Source of the DNA: Alteromonadaceae bacterium BrNp21-10
GTDB taxonomy: Bacteria; Pseudomonadota; Gammaproteobacteria; Enterobacterales; Alteromonadaceae
DNA: 64,000 nucleotides
Direction: 5' to 3'
Assembly (NCBI GenBank): GCA_030418115.1
Contig: JAUHQD010000001.1
Span: 558,001-622,000, forward strand
The notes beneath the pieces were generated by a model. That model made no database searches. It saw only the letters and a program-made list of their open reading frames with translations, and was not told the origin of the DNA. The translations under genes and the position numbers were made by a program. This document shows, piece after piece, positions 55,326 to 64,000 of this stretch. The stretch's first letter is position 1; the number at the start of each line of letters is the position of its first letter.

Positions 55326-57728
55326 TTGAAGTATCAATCAGCAAACTCAAGCGTTAAACCTCTACTGCTCGCACTCTGGGTTGTGGGATTGGCCTCTACT
55401 GCTCACTTCACAACTGCGGTGGCAGCCGAAAAAACTGAAAATAAAAAAGTGAATTTAGGTGATCGTGAAGGTCATGATATGACCGCCCCTATAGCTGCTG
55501 AAGATATTCCACCGGCACCGATATTAATGGTGCCAGATGCCCTTAAGTCAATGCGGATACAATCTGGATTTGTTCTTGAGAAGGTCGCTGCAGAGCCCGA
55601 CGTGTTTAGCCCGGTGTCCATGAGTTTTGATGCCAATGGCCGCATGTGGATTGCAGAAATGACTACTTTCATGCCGGATCTTGACGGTAATAATGAAGAA
55701 ATTCCTAAAGGTAATATTGCCATACTCGAGGATAGCGATGGTGATGGTCAGGTTGATAAGCGCACTGTGTTTCTCGATGACATCATTTTGCCGCGTACTG
55801 TCGTGCCGGTTAAAGGTGGCATCTTATATTCCGACCAAACCCAATTGTATTTTGCTGAAGTATTAGCGGGCGATAAGTTAGGTGTTCGCGAAGTTGTTGA
55901 CCCCACTTATGCTAAAGGTGGCAGTGTTGAGCATAAACCTAACGGTATGATGTATGGTTTGGATAACTGGTATTACAACGCTAAAAGTGATCGTCGTTAC
56001 AAAATATTGCCACTAGAGGCTGATGTGCCAAGGGGCGCTGAAGAAATTTACCGTAATCAATATTGGAAAATGGCCTTAGCTGCCACGGAGTTTCGTGGTC
56101 AGTGGGGCATCAGTATGGATGACTATGGTCGTTTGTTTCACAACTGGAATAGTGTGCCGGCACAAGGGGAATACCTTCGTCCTAATTCACTTAATAAAAA
56201 TACCGGTTTAGTCCAAGAAATGAAAGCCAATAGCATTGGTGGTAATCGTGTTTATCCGATTCGTATCAACCCTGGGGTGAATCGAGCTTATTTACCTGAA
56301 ACGCTTATTTCGGAGGGCGAAGATAAAGGTAAATTGGCTAATTTTACCGCTGCCAGTGGCAATGTGTTGTATCGAGGTGATCAATTTCCAAAACAATTTT
56401 ATGGTGTGAGCTTTACCCCTGAACCGGGTGCTAATCTTATTTCCGCTCGGCATGTTGTTGAGCTGCAAGGTTCACTCAGTGGTGAAGAGTTTTATCCAAA
56501 AGATGAGATTTTAGCCTCTACTGACGAGCGTTTTCGGCCGGTTAATCTCTACACTGCGCCTGACGGTTCCTTGTATATAGTAGATATGTACCATGGCGTT
56601 ATTCAACATAAAGAATTTTTAACTAGCTATTTACGCAAGCAATCTGAAGCCCGAGGTTTGCAGAAACACAATAGCACCATGGGTCGGATTTACCGTTTAC
56701 GTTGGGCTGCTAATAAGTTGGGTGAACAACCTAAGTTGTCATCAAAATCTGCCGCTGAGCTGGTGCCGTATTTGGCACATGCTAATGGCTGGTGGCGTGA
56801 TATCGCCAGACGCTTGTTAGTTCAAAAAAATGATAACAGCGTAGTGCCAATGATCACTAAGCTAGTGCAGCAAACTAATGATCATCGAGCACTCATTAAT
56901 GGCCTATGGACCTTAAAAGGTTTGAATGGGCTTAATGTCGCCAGCATTCAAGCCGGTTTAGCCTCAGCCCATCCTAAGGTGCGAGTTTCCGCCGTTGAAT
57001 TAGTCACGCGTTTGTCGGGTTCTGAACAACTACAGTTTGTAGAGGAATTACTTGAGTTAGCCAGTAGTGACTATGAGGTGGCATTACAAGTTGCGCTAAT
57101 TGCAGGTCAAATGCCCGATAATTGGGCATTGCCGCTAGTCAAAGCGGTGTTAACTAAATTTGGCCAACAACCGCTTGTTAACCAAGCCGTGGTCAGTGGT
57201 ATTGCTGGCCAAGAGCAACAGTTACTAGCTTATGTAGGTGATGACGCCAGTGAGGATTTAGTCACATTACTTAACTCGGTGGGTAAGCAATTAATCATTG
57301 AAAGTAATCTCAATAATTTAGTGACTCAAGAGCAAAACCAATATTACCGCGGGCGAGCAATTTTTGAAGGACGAGCTGCTTGTTTAGGTTGTCATGGCAA
57401 ACAAGGGCAGGGCGTGGATGGCATGGCACCACCTTTGGTTAACAGTGAATGGGTCACCGGCTCGCCTGAACGCTTGGTTAAGGTGCTACTACATGGTTTG
57501 CGCGGTCCTATCCATGTTAATGGTACGGATTATAATTTACCCATGGTGATGCCGGGTTTAGGCGCGAATAGTAGCTTCAGTGATGCTGATACCGCTGATA
57601 TCGCCACCTATATTCGTAACAATTGGGGTAATGCCGCTGCTGCTGTTAGCTCCGATTTTGTATCTGAAATACGCGCACAAACCGCCAAACAAAATCAGCC
57701 TTATACGAGTAAAGAGTTGAGTCAATAA
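55326..57728 (+). CDS. PVC-type membrane dehydrogenase with HEAT-like region and C-terminal cytochrome c
   Basis: An exported 800-residue protein from a TTG start, the only in-frame start that keeps the signal peptide (LLLALWVVGLASTAHF). The N-terminal half is a beta-propeller-like dehydrogenase domain (FDANGRMWIAEMTTF, NGMMYGLDNWYYN, APDGSLYIVDMYHGVIQH). A helical HEAT-like region follows (about 480-660). The C-terminal cytochrome c has CLGCH at 686-690 and a distal Met in LPMVMPGLG. This composition is typical of planctomycete and verrucomicrobial proteins. It would pass electrons from a sugar-like substrate to the respiratory chain. It starts three bases after the DUF1080 stop. Confidence 0.88.
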   Translation: MKYQSANSSVKPLLLALWVVGLASTAHFTTAVAAEKTENKKVNLGDREGHDMTAPIAAEDIPPAPILMVPDALKSMRIQSGFVLEKVAAEPDVFSPVSMSFDANGRMWIAEMTTFMPDLDGNNEEIPKGNIAILEDSDGDGQVDKRTVFLDDIILPRTVVPVKGGILYSDQTQLYFAEVLAGDKLGVREVVDPTYAKGGSVEHKPNGMMYGLDNWYYNAKSDRRYKILPLEADVPRGAEEIYRNQYWKMALAATEFRGQWGISMDDYGRLFHNWNSVPAQGEYLRPNSLNKNTGLVQEMKANSIGGNRVYPIRINPGVNRAYLPETLISEGEDKGKLANFTAASGNVLYRGDQFPKQFYGVSFTPEPGANLISARHVVELQGSLSGEEFYPKDEILASTDERFRPVNLYTAPDGSLYIVDMYHGVIQHKEFLTSYLRKQSEARGLQKHNSTMGRIYRLRWAANKLGEQPKLSSKSAAELVPYLAHANGWWRDIARRLLVQKNDNSVVPMITKLVQQTNDHRALINGLWTLKGLNGLNVASIQAGLASAHPKVRVSAVELVTRLSGSEQLQFVEELLELASSDYEVALQVALIAGQMPDNWALPLVKAVLTKFGQQPLVNQAVVSGIAGQEQQLLAYVGDDASEDLVTLLNSVGKQLIIESNLNNLVTQEQNQYYRGRAIFEGRAACLGCHGKQGQGVDGMAPPLVNSEWVTGSPERLVKVLLHGLRGPIHVNGTDYNLPMVMPGLGANSSFSDADTADIATYIRNNWGNAAAAVSSDFVSEIRAQTAKQNQPYTSKELSQ

Positions 57729-57731
57729 ACC

Positions 57732-58889
57732 GTGAAAACCGATAATAAGATTATTCGTATTGGCGTGATTGGCTTAGGCAATATTGCTAAACAACATATT
57801 GCTAATATTGTTAGCCATGATGTGCAGGGCTGCCAGATCACCGCTTTATGCTCGCGTAACGAAACGCCTTTGGCGAAAGAGTTAGGTGCGCAACATTTCA
57901 GTGAGTATCAGGCGCTGATTGACTCTGGTTTGGTGGATGCGGTGATTATTGCCACGCCAACTATGTCGCACTTTGATATTGCTCAATATGCGCTACAACG
58001 CAATATCCATGTGATGTTAGAAAAACCCATGGGCTTGTCGTCGTTTGAGGGCGAGGCGTTATTGCAATATGCCAATAAGGATACAGTGTTCGGCTTGATG
58101 TTAAATCAGCGCACCGATCCTACCTTTAGCAAAATGAAACAGATTGTCGATAGTGGTTTACTGGGCCCAATTCAGCGTACTCACTGGACCATGACTAATT
58201 GGTTCCGACCGGAGATTTATTTTCAGGTTAGTGACTGGCGCGCCACATGGAAAGGTGAGGGCGGCGGCATGTTGGTGAATCAGTGCATTCACAACTTAGA
58301 CGTATTCCAGTGGATCTGCGGCATGCCAGAAACTATCCATGGTTTTTGCGAATTTGGTAAATATCACCAAATTGAAGTGGAAGACGAAGTTACTGCCTAT
58401 TTGCGTTACGCCAATGGTGCTACTGGTTTATTTGTAGGCTCTACCGGTGAATCGCCGGGGGTTAATCGCTTTGATATCGTTGGTGATAATGGCAGCTTAC
58501 ACTTCGACTCAGGACGATTAACTCAACGTTTAAATCAACAAAGTACAACAGAATTTAATCAGCAAACCGATAATATGTTTGGTATGCCTGAGTCGACCGA
58601 TGAAGTGCTTGTCATCGAAGAGAAGGTCATTCAACACGCTGTGATCATGAACAATTTTGTTGAGGCGATAAATATCGGTGTGGATTTAATTGCACCGGCC
58701 GCGCAAGGTTTAGCCTCCTTAGATATGGCTAATGCCATGTTGTTATCCACTTGGCAAAATCAGCCGGTAACATTGCCGCTTGATAGACAAGCCTATCAAC
58801 AAGCGCTGAATAACAAAATCGCCCATTCTTCATTGCGACAAAAATCAGACAAGCAAGCCAAAGTGGATATGGCGGACTCATATCGGTAA
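57732..58889 (+). CDS. Gfo/Idh/MocA family oxidoreductase
   Basis: A cytoplasmic NAD(P)-dependent oxidoreductase of 385 residues acting on sugars or cyclitols. The Rossmann loop IGVIGLGNIAKQHIANI is at about 11-27, the conserved EKPMG with catalytic Lys near 97-101, and HNLDVFQWICG in the C-terminal domain supplies the usual His. No signal peptide is present. It follows the dehydrogenase gene by three bases. The exact substrate is unknown. Confidence 0.92.
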   Translation: MKTDNKIIRIGVIGLGNIAKQHIANIVSHDVQGCQITALCSRNETPLAKELGAQHFSEYQALIDSGLVDAVIIATPTMSHFDIAQYALQRNIHVMLEKPMGLSSFEGEALLQYANKDTVFGLMLNQRTDPTFSKMKQIVDSGLLGPIQRTHWTMTNWFRPEIYFQVSDWRATWKGEGGGMLVNQCIHNLDVFQWICGMPETIHGFCEFGKYHQIEVEDEVTAYLRYANGATGLFVGSTGESPGVNRFDIVGDNGSLHFDSGRLTQRLNQQSTTEFNQQTDNMFGMPESTDEVLVIEEKVIQHAVIMNNFVEAINIGVDLIAPAAQGLASLDMANAMLLSTWQNQPVTLPLDRQAYQQALNNKIAHSSLRQKSDKQAKVDMADSYR

Positions 58890-58968
58890 AACGCGAAATA
58901 AGTAGGCGTTATAAAGTGGGGCTTTTTAGCCTCAATGATCACCCATAAAAATTACAATAGGACATATC

Positions 58969-60360
58969 ATGACGGCATCTACTCAGGCTGAAATTACCAC
59001 CTTGAATAATTTGGCTAAGAGGCCGTGGTATGCGCGAATACCTACCTATTTATCTTTAAGTGGCCCCGGTTGGCTGCAAGGTGCAATGACCTTAGGCGGC
59101 GGTAGTGCGGTAACCTCGTTAACCATTGGTGCATTATTTGGTTATGAGTTTTTGTGGGTTCAGCCGGTCTCGATGATCATCGGTTGCATCATGTTGTTTG
59201 CACTGTCCCATCAAACATTACATAGCCAAAAATCGCCATTTGAATCCATGAAAAAACACGTCAATGCACCATTAGCTTGGGGTTGGGCGATTGCAGCATT
59301 TTTATCCAGCATTATTTGGGGTTTTGCCCATTACCCGCTCAGTGCAGGAATGCTAGAAGAGATCGTCGTTGTCAGCACCGGTTGGTCGGTGGATAGCGAC
59401 AATGTTTTTGCCCGTGATATGTATTTATTAGCTTTGGCCTTATTAGTGTGGGCAGGTTGCGCCTATACCGCTTGGAAATACGGCGAGCAAACCGGTGATA
59501 CAGAAGGAACTAGCGGTAAAGCGAATGCCGTAAAGATATTCGAAACCGGCATAAAATTATTAAGTGCATTAATTATTGTGGCCTTTGCTTGGGTGGTGAT
59601 CAGCGCCAGCCTAAACGGTAAGGTTGATTGGTCGGCGGTAATGGCAGGTTATATTCCTTCATCGTTACCTCAAGATGCACAGGGCGTTACCGTGCTGATG
59701 GCGGCATTAGGCAGTGCGGTTGGTATCAACATGACCTTTATTTATGGCTACACGCTATTACATAAAAAATGGACTCCAGCTCATGTAGAGTTATCCCGCT
59801 ATGACATCGGTATGGGTTTAGTGGTGCCGTATATTGTGGTAACCAGCTTGATTTCCATTGCCGCAGCGGGGGCATTTTTTGATTCGGATATGGACATTCA
59901 GGGCAAACTCAGCCCCATGCAAGCCGGTAAAATGTTTATGTCCGCTGGGTTAGATGAAGTCACCAGTCGCTTAATTTTTGCCTTTGGTATTTTAGGTATG
60001 GCGGTGGGTTCGCTTGTCATGCATATGTTGTGTTGCGGCTCCGCAGCGGCGGCGATGTTTAAATGGCCAGAGGGCAGCTTGAAATACAAATTGGCCTTAT
60101 TATCGCCTACACCTGCCGTGTTAGGTGTGTTTGTATGGTCATCCATGGGCGCTTATGTGGTACTGCCGACCTCTGCAATTTGCGGATTCTTGCTACCCAT
60201 TGCTTATATAGGCTGGGCTATTTTACATAACAAACGCAGTTATTTAGGTGACGCCATGCCAACGGGCACCAGCCGCTGGTTATTTAACGCGGCAATGGTG
60301 CTGTGTATTGTTACGGTGTTAGCTAGCGTGACCTATTCAACTTGGATAAAAATGGCGTAA
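58969..60360 (+). CDS. Nramp-like transporter lacking the canonical metal-binding motifs
   Basis: A 463-residue inner-membrane protein with about eleven hydrophobic helices and overall Nramp-type organisation. In helix 1 the DPGN motif of metal transporters is replaced by GGGS at residues 43-46 (GPGWLQGAMTLGGGSAV). In helix 6 the MPH motif is replaced by GIN at 252-254 (GSAVGINMTFIYGYTLL). The Asp, Asn, Met and His that bind metal are absent, so a non-metal substrate such as a sugar or keto-sugar is possible. It lies between two Gfo/Idh/MocA genes. Confidence 0.82.
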   Translation: MTASTQAEITTLNNLAKRPWYARIPTYLSLSGPGWLQGAMTLGGGSAVTSLTIGALFGYEFLWVQPVSMIIGCIMLFALSHQTLHSQKSPFESMKKHVNAPLAWGWAIAAFLSSIIWGFAHYPLSAGMLEEIVVVSTGWSVDSDNVFARDMYLLALALLVWAGCAYTAWKYGEQTGDTEGTSGKANAVKIFETGIKLLSALIIVAFAWVVISASLNGKVDWSAVMAGYIPSSLPQDAQGVTVLMAALGSAVGINMTFIYGYTLLHKKWTPAHVELSRYDIGMGLVVPYIVVTSLISIAAAGAFFDSDMDIQGKLSPMQAGKMFMSAGLDEVTSRLIFAFGILGMAVGSLVMHMLCCGSAAAAMFKWPEGSLKYKLALLSPTPAVLGVFVWSSMGAYVVLPTSAICGFLLPIAYIGWAILHNKRSYLGDAMPTGTSRWLFNAAMVLCIVTVLASVTYSTWIKMA

Positions 60361-61464
60361 GTGATGGCAGATAATAGTTCTCAAACTCCAGCAGTGAATA
60401 TTAAAGACGGCGCTAGTTATGCACCGATGGGGCAATCGGAAAAGGTAGTCGAGCCTGAACAGTTTGGTTTCTCGGTGGCCTTTTTAGATCACGGGCATAT
60501 CCATGGACAAACCAATGGCTTGTTACAGGCCGGCGCAACATTGCGCTATGTGTATGATAGCGACCCTAAAAGACTCGCAGCATTTTGCGAAAAATATCCA
60601 CAAGCCATGGTGGCAACGAGTTTTGAGCAAATATTGGCCGATCAGTCCACGAAATTGGTAGCTTCGGCTGCTATTCCTAATCTGCGAGCGGATATCGGTA
60701 TAAGAGTGATGCAAGCAGGTAAAGATTATTTTACCGATAAAGCGCCGTTTACCACCCTTGAGCAACTTGCAGCGGTAAAAGCGGTTGTAGAGCAAACCTC
60801 ACAAATATATGCGGTGTATTACGCTGAGCGTTTACATAACGAAGCCGCGTGGAAAGCGGGGGAATTAATCGCCCAAGGTGCCATTGGCCGAGTATTACAG
60901 GTAATCAATTTAGCACCTCATCGCTTAGCTAAAGATACACGTCCAGATTGGTTTTTTGATAAACAACAATACGGTGGCATATTGACCGATATTGGCTCCC
61001 ACCAGGTAGAGCAGTTTTTAACTTATGCTGGTGTTAGCAATGCACAGATTAATTTCGCCCGTGCCAGTAATATGAATAATGCCGATAAACCTGAATTAGA
61101 AGATTTTGGTGAAATCTCCATGACCGCTGATAACGGTGCGTCATTTTATACTCGTGTGGATTGGTTTACCCCACAAGGGCAGGCGACGTGGGGCGATGGC
61201 CGTACCTTTATTATCGGTACCGCGGGTAATATTGAATGTCGTAAATACAACGATGTGGCGCGCCAAGCACCCGCATCGAAAGTGTTTCTTACCAACGCTG
61301 AGGGCGAGCAAGAAATAGATTGCTTAGGTCAATCAAGCTTTCCGTATTTTGGTCAGTTAATTCTTGATTGTATTAACCGCACCGACAACGCCATGACTCA
61401 ATCACATGTGTTTAAAGCGGCAGAACTGAGCCTGTTGGCGCAGCAGATGGCGGATAATACTTAA
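60361..61464 (+). CDS. Gfo/Idh/MocA family oxidoreductase, divergent
   Basis: A 367-residue protein from a GTG start that directly follows the stop of the transporter gene. It is related to Gfo/Idh/MocA enzymes but divergent. The cofactor loop region reads VAFLDHGHIHGQTNGLLQAG, the usual EKP becomes DKAP (YFTDKAPFTT), and TDIGSHQVEQFLTYAG stands for the DxxxH segment. An N-terminal extension of about 35 residues precedes the fold. The stop codon TAA is partly formed by the inserted MITE-like element at 61463. Confidence 0.87.
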   Translation: MMADNSSQTPAVNIKDGASYAPMGQSEKVVEPEQFGFSVAFLDHGHIHGQTNGLLQAGATLRYVYDSDPKRLAAFCEKYPQAMVATSFEQILADQSTKLVASAAIPNLRADIGIRVMQAGKDYFTDKAPFTTLEQLAAVKAVVEQTSQIYAVYYAERLHNEAAWKAGELIAQGAIGRVLQVINLAPHRLAKDTRPDWFFDKQQYGGILTDIGSHQVEQFLTYAGVSNAQINFARASNMNNADKPELEDFGEISMTADNGASFYTRVDWFTPQGQATWGDGRTFIIGTAGNIECRKYNDVARQAPASKVFLTNAEGEQEIDCLGQSSFPYFGQLILDCINRTDNAMTQSHVFKAAELSLLAQQMADNT

Positions 61465-61693
61465 CCTCAGTTCGGGATAAGAAATGTCGAGAATGCATAT
61501 AAAGTTTATATATTTCAATCGGTTATGTGTTTTCAATAATATTGACGTTGTTTTTATTCGGTACAGTACTGCTATTTTTGTTCATATCAAGGCGCTCACT
61601 ATGTTGTTTAGTCATTCTAAACCCATAGTGAGCAACGCAGAGAGGGGCAAAAATAGCTGTGTTGTAAGGCGTTGCTTATCCCGAACTGAGGTT
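61463..61693. mobile_element. MITE-like element with 19-bp terminal inverted repeats
   Basis: A 231-base element bounded by exact terminal inverted repeats AACCTCAGTTCGGGATAAG and CTTATCCCGAACTGAGGTT. It is flanked by the direct repeat ACTT (61459-61462 and 61694-61697) as a target duplication. Inside are nested hairpins GCTATTTTTG/CAAAAATAGC and GCTCACTATG/CATAGTGAGC. It has no coding capacity. Removing it with one ACTT restores a TAG stop at the end of the upstream gene. Confidence 0.85.
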
Positions 61694-61722
61694 ACTTAGT
61701 CGGTACAAAACAAACTGATTAC

Positions 61723-61744
61723 AAAAGGCTATTTAGCCCCTTAA
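61723..61744 (-). terminator. Weak putative terminator downstream of mddA
   Basis: On the minus strand GGCTA-AA-TAGCC is followed by TTTTG, about 30 bases past the mddA stop. The stem is only five pairs, so the call is tentative. Confidence 0.35.
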
Positions 61745-61771
61745 TTATTTCTACTATTCGCAATTCAAGAT

Positions 61772-62572
61772 TCAAACAAACGGAATGACTTTACCCACCT
61801 GCTTTTTGTAATCACGATAGGTTTGCCCAAACTCTTTGATTAAGTCCTTCTCTTCAAAATACAAACCGATAAAGATGTAAAGTGTCATACCACTGGCTAA
61901 CATTAAATGGCTAAGAGTCGAGGTGGGAACTGACCACATGCCAATTAATAAACCACTTTGAATGGGATGGCGTACCAAACAATAAAGCCCAATTTTTTTG
62001 AATCTCATTGCTGGCATATGCTTGCCAACCCACTGGCAGTAGGCCTGACGTAAACCAAATAGCTCAAAGTGATCAATATTGAAAGTGGCAATCACGGTAA
62101 TAGTCCAGCCGAGGGCACCGATGCCAATGAGTACCTGTCGAACAATAGTTGATTCAACGGTCCAAACGACGCCTTCAATGGGGATCCAGCTACAGCAAAT
62201 AAAACCAAGAACCAAACCGGTAGCTAAACAATAAGTTGCACGTTCAATGGATGGGTGCATGTGTTGTTTTAGCCAAACCTTAAATTTGGGGCGAGCCATA
62301 ATGCTATGTTGCAGGCCAAATAACAGCAGCAAACCGGTGTTAGTTAATACTGCTAAGGTTAAGCCAATATCAAAGGGGCCGCTATTGACGGAGATTGGAA
62401 TAAACCAATCACTAACAAAAAAGATAAAGTAGACCAGACCTAGCATGGATATGCTGTAGGCCGAAATAGCGTATAAAACCCGTATATTGCGTACTAATAA
62501 ACTCGCTTTATGGGCAGGGCTTTGTTCTATTTCTACATCATTATTGCTATTTACTACTGTTGAACTGTTCAT
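61772..62572 (-). CDS. mddA: Methanethiol S-methyltransferase (MddA-like)
   Basis: An integral membrane methyltransferase that converts methanethiol to dimethyl sulfide with SAM. It has 266 residues from the ATG at 62572, with a strong AGGAGTTATT site. About five to six hydrophobic helices are present. Family segments are LLLFGLQHSIMARPKFKVWL, SIERATYCLATGL, FNIDHFELFGLRQ and YCLVRHPIQSGLLIGMW with the isoprenylcysteine-methyltransferase-like RHP. The closely related NnrU group was considered but fits less well. A large regulator gene diverges from it. Confidence 0.85.
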   Translation of the reverse strand: MNSSTVVNSNNDVEIEQSPAHKASLLVRNIRVLYAISAYSISMLGLVYFIFFVSDWFIPISVNSGPFDIGLTLAVLTNTGLLLLFGLQHSIMARPKFKVWLKQHMHPSIERATYCLATGLVLGFICCSWIPIEGVVWTVESTIVRQVLIGIGALGWTITVIATFNIDHFELFGLRQAYCQWVGKHMPAMRFKKIGLYCLVRHPIQSGLLIGMWSVPTSTLSHLMLASGMTLYIFIGLYFEEKDLIKEFGQTYRDYKKQVGKVIPFV

Positions 62573-62814
62573 AATAACTCCTAATTTCATCCCTGTTAGG
62601 GAGTGAAGTTGGTTGTAACCAAAAAAATTAAATGTATGTGTTTAAAACCAACCAGACAGCTTTACTGGATGAGGGCATATTAGCGATGAGCTGAAAACCA
62701 AGCTTGAAGAAAGTCTGGTGATTATCTGAAGATTTCGTAGAGTTATAGACAATGTAACGCTGACAGAATAACGTTTAGCCATTCTTATATAAAAGACACT
62801 TCAAGGAATGTTAA

Positions 62815-64000
62815 GTGATTTATCGATTTGCAGACTGTGAGCTGAATACTCAATTAGTCGAATTGCGCCGTAATGGCAAGCCGGTGGCATTAGAGCCACA
62901 GGTTTATCGGTTGCTGCAATTATTAATCGAGAATCACCAGCAGGTACTTTCCAAAGATCAGATCCTAGCAACAATCTGGCAAAATCGCGTGGTGTCCGAT
63001 GCGTCGCTATCTAGCTGTATTAAGGCTATACGGCAGGCCATTGGCGACACGGGTGATAAACAACAATTAGTTAAAACTGTTCGTGGACATGGATTTCGAT
63101 TTATTGCTGAACTGCAAAGTAATGACAGAGTGCAAACCGCATCGGCCAACACTGAGTTAGTCAAGCCGCCATCTGCTAATGAATCAACACCCGTTTGGCT
63201 TAGAAGTAAGAAGGCCTTTGCTGGCAGAGCATTAGAATTACAAAAAATCACCCCATTGTTAGCGCAACTTAGCGAATTTAACGGCCATGTTGCCTTACTA
63301 GCAGGGAGTGCCGGAATTGGTAAGTCGCGGTTGTTGGAAGAAATTGCGGTTATCGCCCATGGTAAACAAATACAAGTCATGTGGGGACGTTGTCGCGAAG
63401 ATACCGGAGCCCCTGCATACTGGCCTTGGAAGCAATTGTTGTGTGCAAATTTTCGTGATCAACAATTTGTGACTGCCAATGAACATCCTGAGCTGGCCCA
63501 TTTAATCCCTCAGTTATTTCAGCCGCAAGCAGTTGCTTCGTTGGAGAATATCGAGTCGGAAGGTAGTGGTTCAGAACAAACGCGCTTTAAATTATTTCAC
63601 GGCATTTGTAGCTTGCTCTCCTGTGCTGCTGCAAGTCAGCCGATGCTGATTATTTTGGATGACTTGCATCGGGCGGATTTATTATCGTTGCAGTTGTTGG
63701 AATTGCTGGCCACTGAATTGGAAGGTCAGGGGATAATGATCATCGGTAGTTATCGAGACTCTGATGTTTCCGATGACCACCGTTTCAGTAAAACCATTAG
63801 TGAATTAAGTCGTTTATATCGCTACAGCCATCTGCACTTGAGTAACTTAGATGTGGATGCGGTCACGGCCTTTATTCAAACAGAGATTACAGATGTTACC
63901 GCTAATACCTTGTCACGTATTGTGCAGCGAACCGATGGACATCCGCTATATCTCATGGAAACCATTCGCCACTTACAACAGGGTGGCGATGCAGAAGCAC
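62815..64000 (+). CDS. Winged-helix regulator with AAA-type ATPase domain, truncated by window edge
   Basis: A likely cytoplasmic transcriptional regulator; 395 codons are visible from a GTG at 62815 with AAGGA seven bases upstream. Residues 1-100 form an OmpR/ToxR-type winged helix (LEPQVYRLLQLLIENHQQVL, then VKTVRGHGFRFIAEL). A P-loop ATPase domain follows, with Walker A GSAGIGKS near residue 163 and Walker B LIILDDLH near 280, as in STAND/AAA_16 proteins. The remainder is cut. It diverges from mddA across 242 bases and could control it. Confidence 0.85.
   Translation, partial: MIYRFADCELNTQLVELRRNGKPVALEPQVYRLLQLLIENHQQVLSKDQILATIWQNRVVSDASLSSCIKAIRQAIGDTGDKQQLVKTVRGHGFRFIAELQSNDRVQTASANTELVKPPSANESTPVWLRSKKAFAGRALELQKITPLLAQLSEFNGHVALLAGSAGIGKSRLLEEIAVIAHGKQIQVMWGRCREDTGAPAYWPWKQLLCANFRDQQFVTANEHPELAHLIPQLFQPQAVASLENIESEGSGSEQTRFKLFHGICSLLSCAAASQPMLIILDDLHRADLLSLQLLELLATELEGQGIMIIGSYRDSDVSDDHRFSKTISELSRLYRYSHLHLSNLDVDAVTAFIQTEITDVTANTLSRIVQRTDGHPLYLMETIRHLQQGGDAEA

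Overview
The window looks like a chromosomal segment of a marine gammaproteobacterium, most likely Alteromonadales. This rests on recognised gene order (lolB-ispE-tRNA-Gln-prs-rplY-pth-ychF; hemA-prfA-prmC-sirB2-sirB1-kdsA; gcvA-like-ygdD-rlmM), on protein sequence character and on moderate GC. Genus cannot be assigned from the sequence alone. No ribosomal RNA, CRISPR array, integrase or transposase gene was found.

Layout. 1-7.1 kb (minus strand): a partial alanine/sodium symporter, a tRNA operon (Met, Leu, two Gln), ychF, pth, rplY, prs, a third tRNA-Gln, ispE and lolB. The tRNA-Gln copies are interleaved with at least seven decayed tRNA-derived repeats whose anticodon loop is inverted. 7.4-18.9 kb (plus strand): hemA, prfA, prmC, an HD-GYP response regulator, sirB2, sirB1, a DUF819 permease, kdsA, a GcvA-like regulator, a small alpha/beta hydrolase, ygdD-like and rlmM. 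18.9-28.0 kb (minus): a MoxR/DUF58/TgpA transglutaminase operon, a membrane diguanylate cyclase coupled to a 5'-nucleotidase-like protein with a degenerate metal site, and ETF-ubiquinone oxidoreductase. etfB-etfA run divergently, with a LiuR-like palindrome between them and the oxidoreductase gene. 30.0-34.0 kb (minus): an 899-residue protease with the architecture of eukaryotic Nma111/DEG7, and a DEAD-box helicase.

34-41.8 kb is a mosaic accessory region. It holds a structured dispersed repeat, cassette-like genes with an attC-like site, a metal-binding-domain/hydrolase fusion, a toxin-antitoxin pair with a frameshifted toxin, a truncated duplicate of an RNA-binding protein gene, and a serine hydrolase lipoprotein. 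41.8-47.7 kb (minus) is a polyhydroxybutyrate/ketone-body operon: permease, secreted MetX-like hydrolase, PHB depolymerase, 3-hydroxybutyrate dehydrogenase and CoA-transferase subunits A and B. Divergent from it are a TonB-dependent receptor and a LuxR-type response regulator. 51-54.3 kb is a second accessory patch: the other copy of the structured repeat, two cassette-like genes and an unrecognised conserved protein.

54.6-61.5 kb is a five-gene plus-strand cluster: DUF1080 protein, PVC-type dehydrogenase with a C-terminal cytochrome c, Gfo/Idh/MocA oxidoreductase, an Nramp-like transporter without the metal-binding motifs, and a second Gfo/Idh/MocA protein. It reads as an oxidoreductive sugar or glycoside pathway and is the most system-like candidate here. 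A 231-bp MITE-like element sits exactly at the stop codon of its last gene. The window ends with mddA (methanethiol S-methyltransferase) and a divergent winged-helix/ATPase regulator cut by the edge.
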